Positions 6,666 through 13,560 of a stretch of DNA of 14,634 nucleotides are shown here, in pieces (position 1 is the first letter of the stretch; each line of letters opens with the position of its first letter). Origin of the DNA: Candidatus Kaiserbacteria bacterium (GTDB lineage Bacteria; Patescibacteria; Paceibacteria; UBA9973; UBA2100); NCBI GenBank assembly GCA_002401495.1, contig NVTG01000026.1:1-14634 (forward strand). Reading direction: 5' to 3'. A program made the position numbers and the translations under genes. The notes beneath the pieces are model-generated. The model was not told the origin of the DNA. It did not search any database and saw only the letters and a list, made by a program, of their open reading frames with translations.

Positions 6666-6672
6666 ATAAAAA

Positions 6673-8274
6673 ATGATGAGGTACCAAAAAAAATTGACCT
6701 GCATTGCACTTTTTTTGCTTACTCTAAGTGGTTTATTTTTAATGCTACATTTATTTCTGAACCTCCCTAGTTATAATGGTGACGGCCTTTCAAGATATAG
6801 GGTTTTGGCACTACAAGACCCTGTTTTGTCGTTACCGAGCACAGACCTTAAGTCTCTAGATACTGGGATTGAAGCCCTGTCTGACAGCATCCGCTTATAT
6901 TCTAAATACTATGGAGAGGACAGAACTCGGGTTGAGAATTATCTGTACCCTACCAACTTTCTAGAAACACTGTCCTTTACTGAATCTGCTCGTCAGAAAT
7001 TGATACACTCTGAGAGGGTCACGTACAAAGACGCACTCAAATATCACAAAGCCCTACAGTTTTCTTTGAAGCAATATAAAGTGGACATCCAAAATACAAT
7101 TAACCAATTGTCCTCGTTTGGTGATATAAATCTGGGATTTTTAAATGGTATAACATCTACTGATTTTCTAGTGCAGCAGCTTCTAGTTGCAAAGAATAAT
7201 GCGTCAGAGAAACAGCTCCTTGATAATCTTAGATTTGACTGTATAAAGAACGATCATTTACGATGTGGCCAACCTGATCTAGGTGGTAAAAATGTGGAGG
7301 TTAGGGATTTAACACCTGGAGACCAAGCGGTAAGCCCAGAAGTGTTCCAGTATAACCAGGTGGTAAACGACATAGAGTCAATCTCTGTAGACCAACAAAA
7401 TCCCTTGGTCATACACGTAGAAACTTACTGTTACGGTGAGGGCGACTCATTGATTGCATACAAAGTATGGGAGCGCCCTTCTCGCATTAGCGGTATTCCG
7501 GTGGTTGAGCAAACTATTATTAATGACATATTCCTAAAAAAAGCACCCGCTAATTCTACAGATGAATATCTCGCAGGCCTTTCTGAGGACGGCCTATCTC
7601 TTGCGCTTCATTACGTCTCACCTTACTTTTGTACCGATTACGGCCTAGATGCTGGAATTAATCAAACTTCAATTGAGCTAGTTAGACTCCTAAGGAAAAC
7701 CCCCGTCTTTTCAACAATTATCAGTGGTCCTTTCGAAAAGATTGCCTTCCTAGAAAGAAATGTACTCAACAATAACTCAACAATAGACGTTGAACAGTTA
7801 AATGAGTATGTTCGCTTTTTGGAAACAGAACTTGAAGAGAACGAAATTCTTCTGCAAATGGATCTAGGAGAAGATCTTGTGCGAACAATGTATGAATATA
7901 TAACTTTATGGAACTCTAAAAGTGCCGATTTTGACCTTAGTATAGGACTCTTAGAAGATACCGCCTTCACTAACATAAAGGTATTGGCAAATATTAAAAT
8001 ACCTGTCGCCCCTCTCTTTATGACGCGCGGTTATCTTTCGACTGTGTTTTTGCTTAATAATACAACTCTACATACTCAGCCCATAAGCTTGATACATAAG
8101 AAATTTGACACAGAAAACTACATAGATAACTTCTCCATACTTTCATACAAAAACAACGTGGAGCTTCAAAAAGAAATTCCATTAGAGGAGCTAGCCCAAA
8201 CCATAATCAAAGAGCGTTCCAAAAGTCGCCTACTATTAATAGAAGAGTACCCTTCTTTATATATCTATAAATAG
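6673..8274 (+). CDS. Membrane-anchored protein of unknown function (533 aa)
   Basis: Not recognised. Basic N-terminal residues and one hydrophobic helix at about 8-30 predict an N-terminal anchor or uncleaved signal, with the remaining 500 residues outside the membrane. Residues about 55-190 look mostly alpha-helical. A stretch from about 205 to 330 looks mixed or beta-rich and holds three of the six Cys (Cys198 lies just before it, in DHLRCGQPDLGG). Cys190/Cys198 and Cys253/Cys320 could form disulfides. Acidic helical segments at about 370-430 (ETELEENEILLQMDL) follow. No enzyme motif is visible. The sulfatase-fold gene starts 16 nt downstream on the same strand, so a shared role at the cell surface is plausible. 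No Shine-Dalgarno precedes the ATG; ATG-ATG at 6673/6676 leaves the start uncertain by one residue. GC is low (row 7081-7140 is 21/60), like the region 6 operon and unlike the preceding ABC cassette. Confidence 0.75.
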   Translation: MMRYQKKLTCIALFLLTLSGLFLMLHLFLNLPSYNGDGLSRYRVLALQDPVLSLPSTDLKSLDTGIEALSDSIRLYSKYYGEDRTRVENYLYPTNFLETLSFTESARQKLIHSERVTYKDALKYHKALQFSLKQYKVDIQNTINQLSSFGDINLGFLNGITSTDFLVQQLLVAKNNASEKQLLDNLRFDCIKNDHLRCGQPDLGGKNVEVRDLTPGDQAVSPEVFQYNQVVNDIESISVDQQNPLVIHVETYCYGEGDSLIAYKVWERPSRISGIPVVEQTIINDIFLKKAPANSTDEYLAGLSEDGLSLALHYVSPYFCTDYGLDAGINQTSIELVRLLRKTPVFSTIISGPFEKIAFLERNVLNNNSTIDVEQLNEYVRFLETELEENEILLQMDLGEDLVRTMYEYITLWNSKSADFDLSIGLLEDTAFTNIKVLANIKIPVAPLFMTRGYLSTVFLLNNTTLHTQPISLIHKKFDTENYIDNFSILSYKNNVELQKEIPLEELAQTIIKERSKSRLLLIEEYPSLYIYK

Positions 8275-8283
8275 TGCTACTAT
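8275..8283 (+). promoter_or_regulatory. Extended -10 promoter of the first sulfatase-fold gene
   Basis: TGCTACTAT starts one base after the preceding stop codon, and the ATG at 8291 follows 7 nt after it. The expected start of transcription coincides with the ATG, so leaderless. It would give the enzyme a transcript separate from the 533-aa gene. Confidence 0.45.
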
Positions 8284-8290
8284 CTCCCTT

Positions 8291-9694
8291 ATGAAATATG
8301 TATACATAGCATTGGCAGTAATACTTATAATTATCTCCGCCAAAGGTGTTCAATACTTGGAAAGCAATAACGGCACTGTGGCTGATTTCGAATGTGACAA
8401 ATGCAATGTTGTAATCATTGGGTTTGATGCCCTACAAGCAAGACACGTAAGTCACTTGGGATATTCAAGACAAACAACCCCCACGATTGATCTGTTAGCT
8501 AAAAAAGGAATTAGTTTTTCTCATAACTACTCAGTAGCCTCTTGGACAGTGCCTTCTTTCATGTCCTACTTTACTTCCCTATATCCATCTGAACATAAAG
8601 TCACAAATAAATTTGTGACTTTCCAGGGAGATACAAAGGTTCTCTCCAATCTGAAAAAACTTTCTCCTGATGTTCTAACTATAGCTGAGGCATTTAAAAA
8701 TTCTGGATACATCACAGGAGGGTTTACCGGCGATGCCGGTGTTCACTCAAACTTTGGATACTCCCAAGGCTTTGATGTATATACTGATGAATCTGTATTT
8801 GGATCAATCGATAACAGCAGCAATCATGCGCTGAATTGGCTAGATCAAAATCCAGAAAAGCCCTTCTTTATGTTCCTCCACGGATATGATGCGCATGGCC
8901 AATTTAGCGGTGTAGACGAAAACTATCGTTCTAAGTTTACAGATAAGCCAGAGTTTGAAATTACTCCTGAAAGGCAACGGGACTTAAGAGAAGAAGGCCT
9001 GGCCTACGGCCAAATTCTAGTGAGCTCAAGTGAACTAGAAGAATGGAATGCTTGGTACGACGGTAAAATATACGACGCGGATCAACGCATTAAGAAGTTC
9101 CTGGGAGGATTGGAAACGAGAGGACTATTGGAGAATACAGTTATCATTGTTATTTCTGATCATGGAACAGAAATTGGCGAGCATCGTAGATTCGATCATG
9201 GATATAGTCTCTATAATGAACTTATAAACGTTCCCTTAGTAATAACACTGCCAAATAAGGAAATTGGAGAAATTATTGATGTGCATGTACGTAGTATCGA
9301 CCTGGTTCCTACTATTTTCGATATTATAGGAATTGAGTATACGAAGGAGTGGAAAGATCAAATACGAGGGGAAAGTTTACTTCCAATAATAAGTGGAAAC
9401 CGTACTGAAAACTTACCTGTGTTCTCGGAGACTGACTACCGTAATTACACACATAAAAGATCTTATATAAGTCCCGATAACTGGAAATACATACACACCA
9501 TGGAAACCGACTCCGGAGAGTTATACAACTTAACTGCAGATGCAGAAGAGTATAACAATATTATGGAAACAGAAGAAGAGCGTACTAAGGATATGAAAGC
9601 AGAATTATTTAAACATCTTGCCAAGATGGGAGAAGACATAGCAGATGAATGGCCGATTGGCTGTCTGCCAGTTTACGCCGATCAGTGCCTCTAG
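8291..9694 (+). CDS. Membrane-anchored sulfatase-fold hydrolase/transferase with Thr nucleophile position
   Basis: A 467-aa enzyme of the alkaline phosphatase superfamily (sulfatase/phosphodiesterase/phosphoglycerol transferase group). Residues 4-22 form a membrane anchor or signal. The metal-site motifs are FDAL (Asp46), GYDAHG (His202), SDHG (Asp290, His291), GEH, and FDHG (Asp302, His303). The nucleophile motif reads SWTVPSF with Thr86 where a true sulfatase has the Cys or Ser converted to formylglycine. Thr fits LtaS-like or other phosphate-ester enzymes, so 'sulfatase' names the fold only. TSLYPSEHKV follows as usual. A Cys pair C35-x-x-C38 precedes the first core strand and another pair (458, 466) ends the protein. 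It probably acts outside the membrane on a surface polymer or lipid; substrate unknown. The stop is shared with the convergent paralogue. Confidence 0.88.
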   Translation: MKYVYIALAVILIIISAKGVQYLESNNGTVADFECDKCNVVIIGFDALQARHVSHLGYSRQTTPTIDLLAKKGISFSHNYSVASWTVPSFMSYFTSLYPSEHKVTNKFVTFQGDTKVLSNLKKLSPDVLTIAEAFKNSGYITGGFTGDAGVHSNFGYSQGFDVYTDESVFGSIDNSSNHALNWLDQNPEKPFFMFLHGYDAHGQFSGVDENYRSKFTDKPEFEITPERQRDLREEGLAYGQILVSSSELEEWNAWYDGKIYDADQRIKKFLGGLETRGLLENTVIIVISDHGTEIGEHRRFDHGYSLYNELINVPLVITLPNKEIGEIIDVHVRSIDLVPTIFDIIGIEYTKEWKDQIRGESLLPIISGNRTENLPVFSETDYRNYTHKRSYISPDNWKYIHTMETDSGELYNLTADAEEYNNIMETEEERTKDMKAELFKHLAKMGEDIADEWPIGCLPVYADQCL

Positions 9695-11262
9695 TAGTAA
9701 GGTAATATATCTCCCTTATATTTTACTTCTTTAACTGACTCCAATTGTCTAGAAAGCCACTCTTCTAAATCTATCCTCAGGGATTCTGCTATTTCAGTAT
9801 TTTGTAAATACACATTATTTTGCTCCTGAGGATCAATAAGTAAATTGTATAGTTCATATTCCTCTATCTCATCCTCAGCCCCACTTATCTTTCTCCACCA
9901 GCCATACTTCATCTGAACATCCCGACTTACCCTCCAAACTAGCTTCCAGTTATTTTTTATAGCGCCAACATCATAAACTAGCTGATTTTTATCAATCTTT
10001 TTAAATTCAACATACGGGTCCAGCAGTTTCTTGTCTAGCTCCTTCTCTTTTGCTGAGTCTATCTTTGAATAGTTAGGTGCCAGATGTTCCCAGAGTGGGA
10101 TCCTTGTAGAATAGATTGTTCTATCCTCAAATCCCCCAGAGGACCCACCTTTAATCAAGGGGCGCAAACTTAATCCTTTTGCTTGCTGTGCTGGAGAAAA
10201 ATCCAAATAATCCAATACCGTGGGGAGAATATCAATGGAGCCTACTGAAGATTCCACTCTCTTTGGTTTTTGCCCAGGGATTTTAATAATTAAAGGAGAG
10301 TGGATTGTAGTATTATAAATATCGTAGTGTGCATAATATCCATGCTCTCCCAACTCTTCTCCATGCTCTGAATGAAAAATGATTATTGTATTTTTATGTA
10401 ACCCTTCTTTTTTTAACAAGTCAAAAAAGTTTCCTATGTATAAGTCTGTTTTCACTATATTTGCAACATAGGCATTTTCTAAATACTCTTTATCAGATTT
10501 CTCTAGATCCCTCTCTATTTCACCCAAGGAAGTAATAGACCAAACTTTATCATTATAAATTTTACGCAGATGGTTACTCCAACTCAGGCTAGACCCTTTC
10601 AAAAAACCACTGTACTCCTTTTTGCCCGGGAAATCCCCTTCTGCATAAGGCCAGTGTACAGTTCCTATTGTGAGCCACATAAAAAATGGATCTTTAGTAT
10701 TGGCCTTGTCCTCTATCCATGAAAAGGGCGCTTCCGTCTCGTCTCTAAAGGTTCGCCCCCATGTTTGTAACTCTTCAGTACTATACTCAGTGTAGTACTC
10801 ATCAAATCCTCTCTGAAAGTTTTCTCTCATTCCAACGGAAAAATGGAAAAACTCTGGAGAAGACCCAAGCGCAACGGTCTTTAATCCTCCTGCTTTTAAA
10901 TATTCAGCCATCATTTTAAATTTTTCAGGGAGTACGCTGTTAAATCTTGTAACCCCGCTTTCAATTGGATGCAAGGAAGTGTGCGCTACCGTTTCAGAGA
11001 TTGGCGTTAAAAAAGCTTGATTATAATATTTATCAAATATTACCGCTTTTTTTGCCCACTTATCTATATTGGGAGTAGAATTCTTTTTATAACCATATAG
11101 TCCCATCCTATCCGCCCTTAAGCTATCGACTGATATCAATATTACGTTACAAGACGGAGGACATTCCGCCCCTAATGAAGAGCGATTTATAAGTGCATAA
11201 TAAAAAACGGGTGAAAAAAGGAAGCCCAAGAGCACATACTTAAGATAACTATTTATTTTCAT
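9691..11262 (-). CDS. Second membrane-anchored sulfatase-fold enzyme, convergent paralogue
   Basis: A 523-aa enzyme of the same superfamily with an N-terminal anchor at about 8-26. Core motifs: VDSLRAD (Asp46), nucleophile region FLTPISE with Thr86 at the same residue number as in the paralogue, TSLHPIESGV, TVHWPY (His203), HSEHGEELGEHG (Glu299, His300, His307) and AHYD (His312). The metal-binding Asp of SDHG is Glu here (SEHG), and the Pro after the Thr is shifted by one (T-P-I-S against T-V-P-S). This suggests different metal tuning or substrate. Cys34/Cys38 precede the first strand as a CPPSC loop. It is separated by 112 nt from the copper-type operon upstream and has its own extended -10; no Shine-Dalgarno. 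Probably extracytoplasmic; substrate unknown. Confidence 0.88.
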   Translation of the reverse strand: MKINSYLKYVLLGFLFSPVFYYALINRSSLGAECPPSCNVILISVDSLRADRMGLYGYKKNSTPNIDKWAKKAVIFDKYYNQAFLTPISETVAHTSLHPIESGVTRFNSVLPEKFKMMAEYLKAGGLKTVALGSSPEFFHFSVGMRENFQRGFDEYYTEYSTEELQTWGRTFRDETEAPFSWIEDKANTKDPFFMWLTIGTVHWPYAEGDFPGKKEYSGFLKGSSLSWSNHLRKIYNDKVWSITSLGEIERDLEKSDKEYLENAYVANIVKTDLYIGNFFDLLKKEGLHKNTIIIFHSEHGEELGEHGYYAHYDIYNTTIHSPLIIKIPGQKPKRVESSVGSIDILPTVLDYLDFSPAQQAKGLSLRPLIKGGSSGGFEDRTIYSTRIPLWEHLAPNYSKIDSAKEKELDKKLLDPYVEFKKIDKNQLVYDVGAIKNNWKLVWRVSRDVQMKYGWWRKISGAEDEIEEYELYNLLIDPQEQNNVYLQNTEIAESLRIDLEEWLSRQLESVKEVKYKGDILPYY

Positions 11263-11271
11263 TAGATTTTA

Positions 11272-11280
11272 AATGTAGCA
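11272..11280 (-). promoter_or_regulatory. Extended -10 promoter of the second sulfatase-fold gene
   Basis: The minus strand reads TGCTACATT, 9 nt before ATG 11262, predicting a leader of about 0-3 nt. No -35 hexamer is convincing. Confidence 0.45.
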
Positions 11281-11319
11281 TACATCAAAGTTCTAAGGCA
11301 GTAAAAACGCATAAATAGA

Positions 11320-11337
11320 AGAAAATATATATTTTCT
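11320..11337. repeat. 18-bp perfect AT-rich palindrome in an intergenic region
   Basis: AGAAAATATATATTTTCT is its own reverse complement. It lies 40-57 bp upstream of the -10 of the second sulfatase-fold gene and 38 bp past the stop of the YtkA-like gene. It could be an operator or a weak transcript-end hairpin; AT-only centres also arise by chance. Confidence 0.4.
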
Positions 11338-11374
11338 AGGTTGTGGCGGTTTTTTCTAGATTTTGTACCTTTAA

Positions 11375-11902
11375 TTATTCTGAACGTCCAAGAAATTTCT
11401 TCCTGAAAATATAACCAATTAGCAACAAGAAGCTAAAAAAACCGTATAGTATTACTGAGTTATGGTTCTCATCAGCTATTCCCTTTTCAACCTCTAAAGG
11501 AAAAGTTGCTTCAGCTACACTGTCTCCATTATTTTGAAACCTAGCGGAAAGTGTATATTGCCCAGCTTCTGGAAACCTATACGTCATGGTAGCCCCCCCG
11601 AATTTTGCATTATAAACTCCTGTTGCGAATACCGTAGATTTGTCTCTAACAATACGAACCCAAACATCAGTAAAAGTAATTGGTGAGGCGTCTTCGTCTA
11701 ACATTGTAAAATTAAAAACCACTGACGAATCTTCCGTGAAGGTCTCCGTATTATATCCAATATCGATCAACGCATCTCCATCCTGTTGTTCAAAAGAAGA
11801 GCCAGTACCGTGTGCATAGGCTGTCATAATGCTTAGTAACAAAACTCCTGTTGTAATAACTATACTAAATGTTACGTAAATGATTCCTTTGTGTATGATC
11901 AT
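11375..11902 (-). CDS. Exported YtkA/CopC-like beta-sandwich protein with His at the predicted mature N-terminus
   Basis: A 175-aa membrane-tethered protein. A signal peptide covers residues about 1-30 and ends in TAYA, so signal peptidase I would expose His31 as residue 1 (HGTGSSFE). An N-terminal His is how CopC-type copper carriers and other copper-brace proteins bind copper. The 100-residue body is rich in alternating beta pattern with an Ig-like MTYRFPEAGQYTLSARF segment (106-122) as in YtkA/FixH-like domains. A second hydrophobic helix at about 149-166 followed by RKKF anchors the C-terminus. It is the last of four tightly spaced genes, 5 nt after the cupredoxin stop, with no Shine-Dalgarno. 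Copper binding is inference, and the YtkA-like assignment is by eye. Confidence 0.7.
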   Translation of the reverse strand: MIIHKGIIYVTFSIVITTGVLLLSIMTAYAHGTGSSFEQQDGDALIDIGYNTETFTEDSSVVFNFTMLDEDASPITFTDVWVRIVRDKSTVFATGVYNAKFGGATMTYRFPEAGQYTLSARFQNNGDSVAEATFPLEVEKGIADENHNSVILYGFFSFLLLIGYIFRKKFLGRSE

Positions 11903-11907
11903 AATAT

Positions 11908-12312
11908 TTATTTTACTATGATAACACCCGTATAATATGGCGCTAGATGATCGTGGAACCTCCAGGCTCCACGATCATCAAAGATAAAACTCCACTTGTC
12001 TACAGATTTAATAGGATCACGAGGGTCAAATTCGGAATATATACTATGTGTTGGATGTATATTTGATGCAGGCCAATGGAATTTATAATACTCAGGATCT
12101 GCAGAAAACGTTATCCGATCTCCGGCTAAAATAGTTATCTCAGAGGGATCGTAACCCTCTTTAGTAAGAGATATAGAATATTCTGCTCCTTCAATCTCTA
12201 TGCGATCCTCTTCTAGCAGTAAGATGTCTTGGCTTCTATTATTATTCACTAGTAAAAAGACAAGTATTACTAGTAATACAGCTATTAATAATGTTCGTAT
12301 ATTATATTTCAT
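11908..12312 (-). CDS. Membrane-anchored cupredoxin-fold protein lacking the type 1 copper Cys
   Basis: A 134-aa protein with an N-terminal hydrophobic anchor (about 7-22) and one cupredoxin domain outside the membrane. Fold markers: YDPSEITILAGDRITFSA (54-71), the region around His79 in FHWPASN, His86 and His89 (IHPTH), SFIFDDRGAWRFHDH (108-122) and a closing strand TGVIIV. In blue copper proteins the strand after G-x-W/Y-x-F/Y carries the Cys ligand. There is no Cys at all here, and His120/His122 occupy that place, so a type 2-like or non-blue copper site, or another metal, is more likely than an electron-transfer type 1 site. It follows the second repeat protein by 12 nt and precedes the YtkA-like gene by 5 nt, without Shine-Dalgarno, so it is co-transcribed. 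Confidence 0.82.
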   Translation of the reverse strand: MKYNIRTLLIAVLLVILVFLLVNNNRSQDILLLEEDRIEIEGAEYSISLTKEGYDPSEITILAGDRITFSADPEYYKFHWPASNIHPTHSIYSEFDPRDPIKSVDKWSFIFDDRGAWRFHDHLAPYYTGVIIVK

Positions 12313-12324
12313 AAAAAATGTTAA

Positions 12325-13560
12325 TTACAAATTATAAAATGGAATTATGTGTGTCTCGCTACTATCTAAACATTTGGTTTTCCACTTAAGAGGAAGAATG
12401 CCGCAAAAGTCTCCATGCTCACTTGACCCAAAAGTATAATTATAAGATGAATAAAAAAGTAATTCCTGGTAGCACAATTTAGAAACTTCTTCTGAATCAC
12501 TTATTTCACAAATTTCTACAGCTTTTTCAGCCAACTTGTAATCTACCTCAAGGAAACGAGAAGCAGAGTTTGCATAACACTGTGCCTTTACTGGATCACT
12601 AACATACGAACATATTTCCCTTACTTTGTTCACATCAAAATCTATAAGGGCTGCTGCAATATAAAATATACCATTGAGACACCTGGTTCTATCTTGATTG
12701 GAAAAGTCCTTGTCACAAAATCCTTCTATAGCCCCAAGCTCTCCGGCAAGATCACTCTTAAACAAGGGGTGCGTCTCAATGTAGCATGACGTGCGGGGCG
12801 CTCCAGAAAAACGAGAGCAATACTTAATAGCCTCTTCTTTTGTTGTGGGCGCTATGTCTTGAACCAAGGCAACGTCTTCTGGCCCTAGGGTTTGAAATAT
12901 CTGCATGAATAATCCGTCGTAACATAAGCTTCTGAAATCTTTTTCTTCGCCTACTAATACGCTATCACACACATACAAAGATCGATCCACATCAGCATTT
13001 GTTATATACATCGTTAAGTGACCTAATGCATGATAGCAGCTGGCCTGCTCTAGCCTGGTAAAATCTCTATTGTTTTTGCTTTTCTTGCAAATTTCTTTTA
13101 TCTCAGGAATAAGGTCTTCCATTTCTTTTTCACTAATAGCTGAGCCCCTAAACCTTTCTTGGAATGCTCCGTGTAGAGAACCATTAGAACACATGCCTCT
13201 GGGAGACCGAGCCACCACCTCTGTCCACCTTGAAACATCTTTAGCAGTTTCTTTTGCACTTAAATTATGCCCAAGGACATGACAATACCAATAAGAGTCA
13301 TCCTGCTGTTGGATTAGGTCAGTTATTAGAAAGGCTTCTTCAAATGAAAATCCCCTATCCATTACTTTGGGTATCTCCTCATCATAACAAGAGGGCTTAT
13401 GATCCTCATCTTCGCAAATTTTCAGTATTGATTCTGCTTCTTTTAGCAAAACAGAGTCTACCTTAATTACATTTGCAAAGAGCAAGAATCCAAGAATTAT
13501 AAAGATAGCCGCACTTATAAAAAATGTGTTTGATTTTATCTTAGTTTGAATTTGTACCAT
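12325..13560 (-). CDS. Exported Cys-pair/His-Gly helical repeat protein, paralogue B
   Basis: An unrecognised 411-aa protein with an N-terminal hydrophobic anchor (about 12-28). The body is made of helical repeats: 18 Cys, of which the C-terminal ten form five pairs 11-12 residues apart (248/259, 282/294, 317/328, 351/363, 386/397) recurring every 34-35 residues. Second-Cys motifs are CHVLGH (93), CSNGSLHG (124), CYHALGH (175), CYDGLF (213), CYIETH (259), CLNGIF (294). The architecture recalls disulfide-stapled Sel1/TPR-like repeats such as the Helicobacter Hcp proteins, though there the Cys spacing differs. The His-rich N-terminal repeats could bind metal. ATG 13560 is chosen over 13620: it puts the anchor near the N-terminus and limits overlap with the upstream gene to 20 nt. 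Confidence 0.72.
   Translation of the reverse strand: MVQIQTKIKSNTFFISAAIFIILGFLLFANVIKVDSVLLKEAESILKICEDEDHKPSCYDEEIPKVMDRGFSFEEAFLITDLIQQQDDSYWYCHVLGHNLSAKETAKDVSRWTEVVARSPRGMCSNGSLHGAFQERFRGSAISEKEMEDLIPEIKEICKKSKNNRDFTRLEQASCYHALGHLTMYITNADVDRSLYVCDSVLVGEEKDFRSLCYDGLFMQIFQTLGPEDVALVQDIAPTTKEEAIKYCSRFSGAPRTSCYIETHPLFKSDLAGELGAIEGFCDKDFSNQDRTRCLNGIFYIAAALIDFDVNKVREICSYVSDPVKAQCYANSASRFLEVDYKLAEKAVEICEISDSEEVSKLCYQELLFYSSYNYTFGSSEHGDFCGILPLKWKTKCLDSSETHIIPFYNL

Noticed and set aside
8291..9694. Classical arylsulfatase
   Set aside because: The C/S-x-P-S-R formylglycine signature is absent; the position is Thr in T-V-P-S-F.
11338..11374. Intrinsic terminator after the YtkA-like gene
   Set aside because: No GC-rich stem with a following T-run on the minus strand was found here; only the AT-only palindrome further on.
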